Of a stretch of DNA of 64,000 nt, positions 53,008 through 63,605 are shown piece after piece. Both the position numbers and the translations under genes were made by a program. The notes under the pieces were generated by a model. The model made no database searches, had not been told where the DNA came from, and saw nothing but the letters and a program-made list of their open reading frames with translations. The stretch comes from Euborellia annulipes (Eukaryota > Arthropoda > Insecta > Dermaptera > Anisolabididae): positions 45,170 through 109,169 of the forward strand of contig JAKCPI010013836.1 in NCBI GenBank assembly GCA_023213315.1, written 5' to 3'. The first letter of the stretch is position 1; each line of letters starts with the position of its first letter.

Positions 53008-53527
53008 GTAATTATTATTAATTATTCTTACATTTTAAAAATTAGCATTAATTATATACTTATATGATATTATATTTTTTACACATTTTATATAAAAATC
53101 AAGCTTTAGAAAATAACTATTTACTTTATTTTAACCGGAAAAAATAAAAAATATTTAAAAAATAAAAACAAAAAGCAAGACAACAATAAATTATTCTAAA
53201 TAATTAAGTCACTACTGACTGTGCCATTTGGTCTTGAAAAAACTTTTTATATAAAGGCCCCTACACACGATCTAGTCGATATGTTGATGTACTTTTGTTA
53301 ACTTTATCAACTCCACGTACGCCTGGGGGCCAACGAGAAATCTTTATTCATCTGCATGGTTTTTTAATAATAATTTTATAGAAACCAAAATACGTCCTAA
53401 GCTCCTTACATTAATTTTTAGACATTTTTAAATCAAAGTTAGAGAGGGGATAACTGCTAGGGGACTTTTACGGGACACAGTCGAGGGGTGAACCGCGACC
53501 TAATATGCTGTACACCTACTTCCACTT

Positions 53528-54187
53528 GTACTTCCAAATATTTCCAAGTACTTCCAAATATTTCCAAGTACTTCCAAATATTTCCAAGTACTTCCAAATA
53601 TTTCCAAGTACTTCCAAATATTTCCAAGTACTTCCAAATATTTCCAAATACTTCCAAGTACTTCCAAATATTTCCAAGTACTTCCAAATATTTCCAAGTA
53701 CTTCCAAGTACTTCCAAATATTTCCAAGTACTTCCAAATATTTCCAAGTACTTCCAAATATTTCCAAGTACTTCCAAATATTTCCAAGTACTTCCAAATA
53801 TTTCCAAGTACTTCCAAATATTTCCAAGTACTTCCAAATATTTCCAAGTACTTCCAAATATTTCCAAGTACTTCAACACTTCCAAATATTTCCAAGTACT
53901 TCCAAATATTTCCAAGTACTTCCAAATATTTCCAAGTACTTCCAAATATTTCCAAGTACTTCCAAATATTTCCAAGTACTTCCAAATATTTCCAAGTACT
54001 TCCAAATATTTCCAAGTACTTCCAAATATTTCCAAATATTTCCAAGTACTTCCAAATATTTCCAAGTACTTCCAAATACTTCCAAATATTTCCAAGTACT
54101 TCCAAAGACTTCCAAGTACTTCCAAAGATTCCCAAATACTTCCAAGTACTTCTAAATATTTCCAAGTACTTCCAAATATTTCCAAGA
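53528..54187. repeat. Minisatellite, 20-bp unit (two 10-bp half units), about 33 copies
   Basis: Consensus CTTCCAAATATTTCCAAGTA, built from 10-mers of the form YTTCCAARTA. The 20-bp unit contains no stop in several frames, so long open frames of 216-293 codons appear on both strands (SKYFQVLPNI or WKYLEVLGNI repeats). These are artefacts. The array lies wholly within a kinase intron. Confidence 0.95.
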
Positions 54188-54474
54188 ACAATAAAAGAGT
54201 GTGTCTTCTCCAGCACTTTTATGTTTTGGGGAGAATGACTCACTTTTTAGGGTTCGGTTGTATGGATTTGAATTGTTATTTTTTGAGGAGGTTACGTTTC
54301 CTTTTTTCAAGGGCATTTATATTGCAAAGCATAGGCGGCAAAAGTGGAAGGAATTCTACAAGTGTCTGAATTACTCTAAAGTAGTGAAAATTTCACTAGT
54401 TCAACAAAGGGACAAACTCACTGCTTGGAAGGCTCATAGTGTTTGATTTGGGGTCAGAATAAAAATTAGATGCC

Positions 54475-54715
54475 AGCCAAACGTGCTAAGTAAGATCCGT
54501 CGAGTTCGATTCATAAAATGTATATGTTTGGCACCGACTTCAAAAAGTGATTTCATGTTAATATTTCGTAGTTTAGTTGTAACTAAATTAGATAATTATT
54601 TTATACCTTTTAGTGCGTTTTATTTTATTTTAGAGTTCTGATTATTTTATTTGTTGCATTTAATTTTTTTGAAGTCGGTTTTATTTTTTTATAAAGTAAG
54701 TAAATATTTTTTTTC
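54475..54715. repeat. Single arm of family E ends
   Basis: AAGTAAGATCCGTCGAGTTC, GCACCGACTTCAAAAAGTGA and the end GAAGTCGGTTTTATTTTTTT match the right arms at 40,922-41,095 and 55,330-55,512. Confidence 0.85.
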
Positions 54716-54895
54716 TAAAACCTGATTTTTTTTTTAGATTTTCTTAAAATAAAAACAAATTATTTATTATAAGTCCTATTTTTATCAATTTAATTATTTA
54801 TTTGATTTAATTAAATTTTATACAATACACATGACATTGAAAATTTCAATTTTAAAATTTTTTATGATAATTCTTTTTTTCTTTTTTTTTTTTAG

Positions 54896-55019
54896 ATCAT
54901 TGCTGATAAAGCTATTAATCAAGTCAAGGATGAAGTCAAAATTCAGTCAATTTGCGGTCATCATCCATTTATAGTCAACTGTTTTTATTATTGGCAAAAT
55001 AGAAAACAAATATTTTTAG
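54896..55019 (+). CDS. RSKR: RSKR/SgK494-like kinase, alpha-C helix exon
   Basis: Between acceptor TTTTTTTTTTTTAG (AG 54,894-54,895) and donor TTTTTAG|GTATGA. It encodes 41 residues and one extra base. VKDEVKIQSICGHHPFIVNC includes the alpha-C helix with its conserved Glu (KDEV), then the HPFIV strand, followed by YYWQNRKQIFL. Vertebrate RSKR has the matching CKEEVSIQRQINHPFV...WQGKRHLFI at this point, which supports orthology. The next exon, expected to hold the hinge and HRD loop, was not found up to 64,000, so the next intron is at least 9 kb or the gene is broken by repeats. Confidence 0.85.
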
Positions 55020-55136
55020 GTATGAAATTTTAAGAATAGATATTAAGTATATATTTTTTCAGAAACTTGTGGATAGATTATAAAATTCTAATTTTTGGGA
55101 TTATCATTCATTTTGGCCTATAAACAGTTAATATAA

Positions 55137-55512
55137 AAAATTTTTAAGAAAAAAATAAAAACCGACTTCAAAAAAATTAAATGCAACAAATAAAATACAC
55201 TAAAAAGGTATAAAATAATTATTATCTTATTTAGTTACAACTAAACGACGAAATATTAACATGAAATTACTTTTTGAAGTCGGTGCCAAACAAACTATAC
55301 CTATAAGCGAGCGTACCCACCAAACGTACTAAGTAAGATCCGTCGAGTGCGATTCATAAAAGGTATATGTTTGGCACCGACTTCAAAAAGTAATTTCATG
55401 TTAATATTTCGTCGTTTAGTTGTAACTAAATAAGATAATAATTATTTTATACCTTTTAGTGTATTTTATTTGTTGCATTTAATTTTTTTGAAGTCGGTTT
55501 TATTTTTTTCTT
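55137..55512. repeat. Palindrome of family E ends, about 165-bp arms
   Basis: The left arm (AATAAAAACCGACTTCAAAA) and right arm (GAAGTCGGTTTTATTTTTTT) are reverse complements with a short spacer containing AAGTAAGATCCGTCGAGTGC. Same structure as 40,662-41,100. Confidence 0.88.
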
Positions 55513-55830
55513 AAAATTTTTTATTTTTCTCTTTTTAGTGATGTTATTAATAGTGATCCTATCATCAGAACTTGACCAAATTAATATGGCACCATCCCTA
55601 AGATACCCCCTTTCCAATAAAAAAAGAATCATCGAAATCGGTTCATAAACAAAGAAGTTAGTCCTGAACAAACCTAACAAAAAAGGTCTAATACCTACGA
55701 AAAAAAATGGGACCAATCGGAACGTAGACTGGACCCAATGCAAAATTTTTTTTCAAAATCGGTTCACAATTGGCGGAGATATGAGGTAACATAGGCACAA
55801 ACTCCTTTTTTTGAAGTCGGTTAAAAAAAC
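55513..55830 (-). repeat. Interspersed repeat family E, body
   Basis: Reverse complement of the 39,990-40,400 body: AATCATCGAAATCGGTTCAT, GGGACCAATCGG, and the end TTTTTTTGAAGTCGGTTAAA. Confidence 0.85.
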
Positions 55831-56344
55831 ACTATCGTCATCTGGGGTGACAATGCTTAAAAACATTATTTTTCTAACATAACTTTCATGCTATTAATCT
55901 GACTACTTTGCGTTTCGATTGAAATCTTAACATGGCTTCCATAGTTTAAAAAATTTAGCTTATATAGTTTTTCAAAAAATTGAATTCATGTCGTTGGCCA
56001 ATGGTAAATATACTCAATAGTGTTTTTCGTATTAAATCACTTTATTTCGACCAGATGGGCAATGGACAGAACGCCAATATTCAATACTCTAGAAAAATTC
56101 CTTTTCCGGATTTTTTGTCCTAATCATAAAAAAATAATCTATCAACATTTTTTTTAAAGATATTCTTGCTTATAAACATGAAGATATGTCGTAGTAATTA
56201 AACTAATAATAAAGGAAAAACTTATTTTATTGTAAATCACATTTGTTAAATTATAAAAAAAACTAAAAAAGATTGATTCATTGTTATAAAAGTTTGTTTA
56301 ATCGAAATTGAGTCGTTTTTGTGATAAATAGGTAAATTTGACTC
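55831..56344. other. AT-rich DNA, nothing recognised
   Basis: No exon or repeat could be supported. Confidence 0.4.
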
Positions 56345-56950
56345 TTTGGTTTACTTACTTACTTCATGTGGCCAAACAACATTTCCAATGTTTTAACCTC
56401 CTCTATAATGCCTCGCAATTTTGTCCTATCCCGTGCTATAGAGTTCCAATTTCCTTGAGCACCCAACTCTTCAAGATCTCTGGCTATATTGCCCATCCAT
56501 CTTTGCCGTGGTCTACCTGGTGGTCTTCTTCCTATCGGTTTTGCTTCGGAAATCTTGCTGATAGCTCGATCTTCATCAGCACGCACCACATGTCCCACCC
56601 AAGCCAGCCTTCGTGATCTTATACAGCTCGTGATGTAAGGCTGCCCTGTTAATTCTCTCACTTCCCTTGCACTTCTAAACCTCCATTCGCCGGTAACACT
56701 ATCTCTAATCATTCCGCTTATTCTCTTCAAGATCTTGTTTTCGAAGGACATTAGATTTTTCTGATCAGATAGGGTCATGGTCCATGTTTGACACCCATAG
56801 AGCACCACCGGTCGAATAATGGCGTTGTAGATTTTAATTTTAAGTTTTCTTGAGAGAATTTTATTTTTGAGCAGGCTGTTTAAGGCGGTTTCCCTTTCAT
56901 TATTCGAGTCTGAATTTCTTTGCCTACTTCATTCTTTGTTGTTATAAGAG
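56345..56950 (-). mobile_element. RTE-like LINE 3' fragment, second family
   Basis: The minus-strand 3' end carries an AAGTAAGTAAGT tail in place of poly-A, as in RTE elements. It is distinct from the 36.9- and 60.6-kb family and 5'-truncated near 56,950. Confidence 0.8.
56359..56886 (-). pseudogene. RTE-like reverse-transcriptase C terminus
   Basis: The frame runs from about 56,886 to the stop near 56,359. NAIIRPVVLYGCQTWTMT is the usual end of the polymerase region. RRLAWVGHVVRADEDRAISK and the basic GRRPPGRPRQRWMGNI follow, as in many arthropod RTE-like proteins. A frameshift or stop at about 56,886 separates it from NEVGKEIQTRI in another frame further upstream. No catalytic motif remains. 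Confidence 0.8.
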
Positions 56951-57510
56951 TCCCCAGACAAGCTTGAGTTGTTTACCAAAAAAGAATTTAGTCTTTTTGA
57001 TTTTAAGTCGATTCTTCCACGTTTTCAGTAGAGGTTGCCATTAATAGTCAAAACATCAAAAATGGAATGCAATAAGGTTATTCCTCTAGTATTAGATAAG
57101 AATCGATCGTTATTTTTGATTTTAAGTCGATTCCTCCATGTCTTCAGCAATGGTTACCAATAATAATCGAAACGTCAAAAACCTAATGTAGAATTGTTAT
57201 TCCTCAAGTATTAGATGAGAATCGATGGCTATTTTTGATTTTAAGTCGATTCCTCCATGTCTTCAGCAATGGTTACCAATAAAAACCGAAACGTCAAAAA
57301 TCCAATATAGAATGGTTATTCCTCAAGTACTAGATGAGAATCAATCGCTATTTTTGGTTTAAAGTCGATTCCTCTATGTCTTCAGCAATGGTTACCAATA
57401 AAAACCGAAACGTCAAAAATCCAATATAGAATGGTTATTCCTCAAGTATTAGATGAGAATCAATCGCTATTTTTGGTTTAAAGTCGATTCCTCTATGTCT
57501 TCAGCAAAGG
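56951..57510. repeat. Tandem array, unit about 120 bp, 4.3 copies
   Basis: Units start near 57,000, 57,113, 57,232, 57,352 and 57,472 with TTTAAGTCGATTCCTC. Each carries CAATGGTTACCAATAAAAAC and ATTCCTCAAGTATTAGATGA. The first copy is the most diverged. Non-coding. Confidence 0.9.
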
Positions 57511-57689
57511 TAAGGGATAAGAAAACAACGCAGTTGCTATGGTTACTTATAAAATTTCCTCCCAAATTTTTAGCATTTCACAGAGAGAAGCCTATCCATT
57601 CTTATTTAAGCAAGGCTAAATGAGCTATATTAAAACGTTCAAATGAATAAATTTTAAAGAATTTAAAAAATTAAAAAAGTACTCTCTTA

Positions 57690-58248
57690 CTCTAGAGTAA
57701 AGTACTTTAAAATATAATTTTACTAAAAACTTTATTTATCCTTTTTTGTGGTCCCCAAGGTACTTAATTAGGATATTAAATTTCATCAAAATTGGTTAAG
57801 TCATTTTCAAGATATTTAGAAAAAACTAAAAAAGTACTGAAATAAAGTACTAATGTTTGTGGGTCGATATGTACCAAAAACTAATCAGCGCTTCATTTTG
57901 TTAAAAGAATGCTAGGTTTTCAATTTCATTTCAATCGGTGCAACGGTGTGGAAAAAATCGTGGGCCAAAAAAACGATAACATACATCCATCCATACATCC
58001 ATCCATACATCCATCCGCACGCACTAAATGAAAAAATGGCACTTTTTGGCCTCTCGACGAGACCCCATGTAATTTTTGGCAAAACCGTCACGTGCTAAAA
58101 TTCAACCTAATTGAATACTACAATTTGTGACTTTAATTGAGTCCATGGGTTCCGTAGTCTTTACCTGAGGACCCTTTGAAGCCACGCTTGCCCCGAGAGC
58201 GATTACAATACTTTACCCATGCTTTGCATTGGATAAAGTAAAAAGCCA
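57690..58248 (+). repeat. Interspersed repeat family B, copy 2
   Basis: Same order as 28,305-28,858, with a (CATCCATC/CATACATC)n array at about 57,985-58,015 and the terminal hairpin around ACCCATGCTTTGCATTGGAT. Confidence 0.88.
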
Positions 58249-58317
58249 CTTCAACCACTTTATTTGTAAGCATACCTGTTTTTGTTATAAATCCGCCTGT
58301 AATGTTATGATTTAGAC

Positions 58318-59226
58318 ACCTGTTATAAATTTTATTAAACCAATTATTTTACATGAATTAATGTATACATTGTATTTTAGCTTCGACTCCGGAGATTACT
58401 TCTCCACCATCGAGCGTCCTTGATCATCTTTTTAGTCCTTGTTTTTAATAAGAGGAAAAAACTAATTAAATAAAAAAACCTCTTTTCCGATAATTATTTC
58501 AATTCCATTATCGTCTTTCCTTTTCAATCCTCAGACACCTGTTATGTTTTTTTTTATAAATTTTATTAAACCAATTATTTTACATGAATTAATGTATACA
58601 TTGTATTTTAGCTTCGACTCCGGAGATTGCTTCTCCACCATCGAGTGTCCTTGATCATCTTTAGTCCTTGTTTTTAATAAGAGGAAAAAACTAATTATAG
58701 AAAAAAAAAACCTCTTTTCCGATAATTATTCCAATACCATATTGCGGAAATTAATCCATCCAATTAATCCTCCATTCTCCATCCATTTTTATTCTAGAAA
58801 CCTGTTATTTTTTTTTTTTTATAAATTTTATTAAACCAATTATTTTACATTAATTAATGTATACATTGTATTTTTGCTTCGATTCCGGAGATTACTTCTC
58901 CACCATCGAGTGTCCTTATTCATCTTTAGTCCTTGTTTTTAATAAGAGGAAAAATCTAATTAGATAAAAAAACCTCTTTTCCGATAATTATTTCAATTCC
59001 ATTATTCCCCAATCAAGTCGATTGGTTCCTCCAATTTTCAATAGAAACCTGTTATAAATAAATTTTTATTAAACCAATTATTTTACATTAATTAATGTAT
59101 ACATTGTATTTTTTGCTTCGATTCCGGAGATTACTTCTCCACCATCGAGTGTCCTTGTTCATCTTTAGTCCTTGTTTTTAATAAGAGGAAAAATCTAATT
59201 AGATAAAAAAACCTCTTTTCCGAGCC
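58318..59226. repeat. Tandem array, unit about 220-260 bp, four copies
   Basis: Copies begin near 58,318, 58,537, 58,800 and 59,047 with CCTGTTAT...TTTTATTAAACC. Each contains the block TTCGA(C/T)TCCGGAGATT-(A/G)C-TTCTCCACCATCG and ends AAACCTCTTTTCCGA. Copies 1 and 2 have TTTTAG before this block, like a splice acceptor. Copies 3 and 4 have lost it. In one frame the block reads PEITSPPSSVL in three copies, with Thr to Ala in the other. Confidence 0.88.
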
Positions 59227-60647
59227 CACTTATTTTTTTTTAATTTGTTAATAATGCTTATTTATTCATTTCATGAAATACCACAGAAACAGTATTGGTG
59301 TTTGTAAACTAGTCGTTAAAAGAAAATCTGTTTGTTTTGAAAATATCAGACGAAAGATTATTTCAATTAGATGCTATGTATAGGCGGTCGATTCTATAAT
59401 CAAAATTTAATAATCAACATTGAGCAAACGTGTTATTTAATAGCGACATAAATCTATGTAAGATCTAACACAGTAGGTAAATGTTACTTACATTCAGTGG
59501 CGTATTTACAATTTTCTTCTGGGAGGGGTCTATTATTGAAAAAATACAAAAATTTAATATATCTTTTATATTTTTATTTTTAATATACATTATACAGGTT
59601 TTTTCATTAAGAGCGGTCGAACTTTAAAATAAAATTTAAAAAAAACCCTCTTTAAGTGATATTGCCACAATTTTATTTTATTTTAAAGAATATTCGATGA
59701 CATTATGTTTGGAATATAATTTCAGCCAAATGGCCGCCGCGACTCCGTTGTTGCGGTAGATTAGTTGTTATCCCCTGGTGATGCCACCAATATGTCGGTC
59801 CTGGCATGGTTAGAGGGCGTTCACATATAATAATATTTATTATTATAGTGGAGAAATATAATGGTCCCGGAGGATATGGTTGCCTCACTAAGGGTAACGT
59901 GACCTCGAAGTTATGGGTTATATATTTTAGATCTAAATTAAAAAATTGGTAGATGTGCGCTGTTGATGGAAAAAGGTTGGGGATCCATGATACCATGGAG
60001 TTTGAATTAGGAAATGCCTCTGTTTACCTTTACATCAGGTTTGACGTCTCGGGATAAGAGGAATTCGTAAAAACTCACTGTGTTTCATGTTTGGCCACTT
60101 GTGTCAAAAACTGACTGATGCTGGTCACTCTCCAATACTAACTCCGAAAATTCCAGACTTCAAAAAAACTTCTGATGGTTGATACCAGGCGCTAATGAGT
60201 AGGTCATGGAATGACCCACATGTGTGAAACACTAGTTTTAAAAGTCCTTCTGGAAACCTCTCCTATTTTCTCTTGGCAACTGGAAGAATATCCCCGAATT
60301 ATTTCATCTGGTACTAAAGTGTCAGGCGACCCTAAAAGTATTAAAACATGTCAATCTAGATTTATTTAATTTAGCAGAACCAAAGGATTCTCACAAGTGA
60401 TCTATTGTTGGAGAGCGAAGGGCTTGAATTACCTGACCCAGCAAAATATGACCTTTAAAAACAAAGGAAGGTTTTATGCTACAATCATCAAATAGGCTTC
60501 ACCCATTGGCCCTTGAATATATATTAAATTTCGGCGTCAAACAATCTTAAGTTCTTTTATCGAAAAATTTATTCTTAATTTACGACCGCGACACTGTGTG
60601 GGTGTGGTGTGTTTTTGGTGGACCAATTTCGGATGTGGCGGGTATAA
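59227..60647. other. Unassigned DNA, possibly an old transposon
   Basis: Slightly GC-richer segments (59,720-60,000 and 60,230-60,640) without a convincing frame. The phrase ATACAGGTTTTTTCATTAAG near 59,590 looks like a DNA transposon tip, but no partner end was found. Confidence 0.35.
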
Positions 60648-62040
60648 ACATCATCATTGAGTATACAGTCCTAAGACTGGTTTGATGCAACAATCCGTCT
60701 CCACTCGACTCTGTCCCCCGCCAGCTGTTTGACCTCTCTAAATGTCTGGCATCCCATATCCCCAATTATTTGGTTGAAATATTCTAATCTGGGTCTTCCC
60801 CTTCCCCTTTTCTTTCCCACCTCCCCCTCCAAGATATCCCTAAGCAGTCCCCCATGTCTCAGTGTGTGCCCCATCATCTGACCTCTTCTCTTCTTCAGAC
60901 TCTTCCACAAGGTTCTTCTTTCTCCGATTCTTCCAAGAACTTCTTCATTTGTAATTTTATCCATCCATTTGATATTCATCATTCTTCTGTAGCACCACAT
61001 TTCGAAAGCCTCTAATCTCTTTCTCTCCGCTTCTCTAATTGTCCAGGTTTCACACCCGTACATGGCTATGCTCCATACATATGTCTTCAATAGCAACTTC
61101 CTGTTTTCTAAGCTGATTGAGGAGGAGCATAGTAGTTTTTGTTTTGAATTAAACCCCATTTTTGCTTGGGCAATTCTTGATTTAATTTCGTTTTCGCTCC
61201 TCCCATCCCATGTTATTTTACTTCCTAGGTAGCGGAATTCCTTAACTCCTTCTAGGTTTTCTTGGTTAATTTTGATGCATTCCTGTCTCGTTTGTTCTTT
61301 TTTTGTACATACTAGGACCTTGGTTTTATTCTTGTTTATTTTCATTTTGATTTCTTCTATTAGGATTTGGTTAATTCCATTCAGGGCGTCCTCTAATTCT
61401 TTTTTATTGCTTCCTAGAAGGGCAATGTCATCGGCAAATCTTAACATAGCGATCTTTTGACCTTGGATTTCGATACCTGTATCAATTTTGTCTTTGAATT
61501 CTTTAATCGCTTCTTCTATGTATAAGTTGAAAATCATGGGTGACAGCACACATCCTTGTCTTACACCTTTTTTTATTTTGGCTTCTCTTTGCTCATCTCC
61601 AATATTTATAATTGCCGTCTGGTTTTGATATAGATTGTAGATTAGTCTTCTCTCCCTGAATTTTATTCCCGCCTGTTTTAAGATTTTAAACATAATTTCC
61701 CAATTGACGTTATCGAATGCTTTTTCTAGGTCTATGAATCCGATGTAGACAGATTCTTCCCTGATAAAAGCCCTTTCTATTATTAGTCTAAGAGAGAGAA
61801 TTGCTTCTCGGGTGCCTCTGTTTCTTCTAAAGCCGAACTGGTCTTCCCCCAGATTTTCTTCAACTCTTTGTTCTATTCTTCTTTGGATTATTTTGGTTAG
61901 GATTTTGGAGGCATGTGAGGTTAGGCTAATGGTCCTGAAATTTTCACATTTATCCGCGCCTGTCTTTTTGGGAAGTGTGACTATTTTGTTTTTTTTGGAA
62001 ATCTTTTGGGATGATTCCCAATTTATAGATATATTATAAT
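60648..62040 (-). mobile_element. RTE-type LINE, 5'-truncated, long open frame
   Basis: A minus-strand copy of about 1.39 kb ending in ATGATGATG (60,651-60,659 on the plus strand as CATCATCAT). The 5' end is truncated at about 62,040, where it meets repeat family T. Confidence 0.9.
60671..62038 (-). pseudogene. RTE reverse transcriptase, most of the polymerase and C terminus
   Basis: Open without stops from the truncation at about 62,038 to the stop near 60,671, some 450 codons. Motifs in order: PKDFQKNKIVTLPKK and LTSHASKIL (fingers), GFIDLEKAFDNVNWE with the first catalytic Asp, GVRQGCVLSPMIFNLY, LRFADDIALLGS with the catalytic FADD pair, VWSIAMYGCETWTI, and the basic tail GRGRPRLEYFNQ. 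The N-terminal apurinic-like endonuclease is missing. The intact frame and the close match at 36.9 kb indicate recent activity of the family. Without endonuclease and 5' UTR this copy cannot move by itself. Confidence 0.9.
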
Positions 62041-62067
62041 ATTTCTATAAAAACAATTTTTGTCTTG

Positions 62068-62665
62068 AAAAGTATATTGGTTCTCGAAATGAAATAAAAT
62101 TGTTGCATAGTTTCAAGGGGCAATTAAAATGAATGATTTTCTGAAAAGGGTGCGGATAGAAGGTTTGAAGTCCCTGCCTGGTATATCTTCCAGTTCAAGC
62201 ATGTCAAAGACAAGTCCAGACGAGTTTTAGTCGAATAAAAATTGTTCTCGCTGAGGAACTATTAAAATAGAAATAATACAAAAAAGGAATAAATAAAGAT
62301 GATTCGAGAATCTTTGGACTAATCCATTTCTAAGAACTCTCAATATATAAGATCGGAAATAACTAAGAGTGCTATAGACAAGTCATAGCTTGCTTATAGC
62401 AATAGAATTAGGAGAAATTTAAAATTTTATTATAGAAGAGGCTGATTTATTGTAGAAGATTGTCAATTTCCATCTCAGAGAGGGTGGAGTTTAAGTTACA
62501 AGATTTAATGTCTGATTCCTACCCTCACTCACACAAAGCAGTATTCGTTTATGGTGAAGGTCCCAAAATATATTTTTAATGTTAAATTTTAAAAATGACT
62601 AAAATGCCATATTCGATGAAATTTGTAAAAAAAAGCGACGATTAAAATAAAATTTCAAGAAAAAT
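62068..62665. repeat. Interspersed repeat family T, copy 2
   Basis: AAGTATATTGGTTCTCGAAA onward matches base 1 onward. The later part (ATATTCGATGAAATTTG) matches 1,470-1,540. This copy lacks the roughly 900-bp interruption seen in copy 1. Confidence 0.85.
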
Positions 62666-63164
62666 GGAATTTACTATAAAAGGGTACTATGATCAAAAAA
62701 GAGATTCACAATTTTTTTTCGAGGCCGAATTGGGGAGAGGGGGGGGTCAGCCACATCGGTTTAATTTTGTATAAGTTGCATTTTAAATATTTTCTTATTA
62801 CTTTTTTTTTTATTTATTTTGTAACTTTTATATGCCAACGATTATTTATTTAGTAAGAGATAAACGTGGGATTATTAGGAAGCGTGCGTCGCCGCTAGTT
62901 TGATATATATGTATAGATGTATGTTTGTTTGCGTCAGAGGACAGACACCTTCATTGATTTTCCCTTTAAAAAATTGAATTACATAGATTAATAAAAAACA
63001 ACAAACACTATTCGTTAATAATTCTTCTTTTCTATTTTATTCATAGGTTTTCAATGTTTTTTCGAATCAAATAATTCTGTATGTAAAATATTACATAATA
63101 TATATATATATCAATAGTAAAATCAAGAAATAAATAGGACGATATAATAATGCTATGAATAAAT
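62666..63164. other. AT-rich DNA, nothing recognised
   Basis: Includes a G run at about 62,738 and a TA run at about 63,098. No gene supported. Confidence 0.4.
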
Positions 63165-63316
63165 AATTCAGGTGCGATTGCGGCGGAAAGGCCGGTGTGG
63201 AATTAACTCTTATACCTATTACGGGTTGTTTTTCTCCTGGATAATGGTTCTACATGGCTTGCTGATAATGGTGCAACCATTCTTGAATTCGATTGGATTA
63301 AAAAAAAAAAAAAAAT
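63165..63316 (+). mobile_element. LINE 3' UTR tail fragment
   Basis: Ends GAATTCGATTGGATT followed by 15 A. It resembles the tail of the LINE at 48,870 (GCATTCGATTGCATT then poly-A). Only the 3' UTR is present. Confidence 0.65.
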
Positions 63317-63489
63317 GATAGACGGCCGGTATTCATTGGAGGAGTGAAAAATCATCTTATACGTTTTTATCGAAACTCGTTGATTGGTTTTTCTTTCTTG
63401 CCAATTAATTTATGCATCATCTGTATTGTAATTATGACAGCCATTCAAACATCGTATTTTGAATTACTTGAACATCCTGGAAGGTATCC

Positions 63490-63605
63490 GGAATAGGGTT
63501 GCCAGGTCCTACAAATACAAATGCCGGAGTCGGCGCTGTATTAATCCGAACATTTTGTCCAAAAAGCAGGACATATCTTTTCTAAAAGCCAACCTTTTTA
63601 AAGCC
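63490..63605. mobile_element. Possible hAT-type terminal region
   Basis: TAGGGTTGCCAGGTCC with later GCAGGACATATC and GCCGGACATCA shows the repeated CCGGACA/GTCC style of some hAT ends, comparable to 49,395-49,490. No coding part. Confidence 0.4.

Noticed and set aside
53457..54369. Long open frames (up to 293 codons) on both strands
   Set aside because: They arise because the 20-bp minisatellite unit lacks stops in several frames. The products are simple repeats in opposite strands, and the region is an intron.
57000..57510. Hammerhead-like CCGAAACGTC in the 120-bp tandem units
   Set aside because: GAAACGUC and a possible GGUU/AACC stem are present, but no CUGANGA core occurs on the same strand. 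The CTTCAG nearby is in the wrong orientation.
61272..62039. Plus-strand frames of 62-75 codons
   Set aside because: Antisense shadows of the RTE reverse transcriptase.
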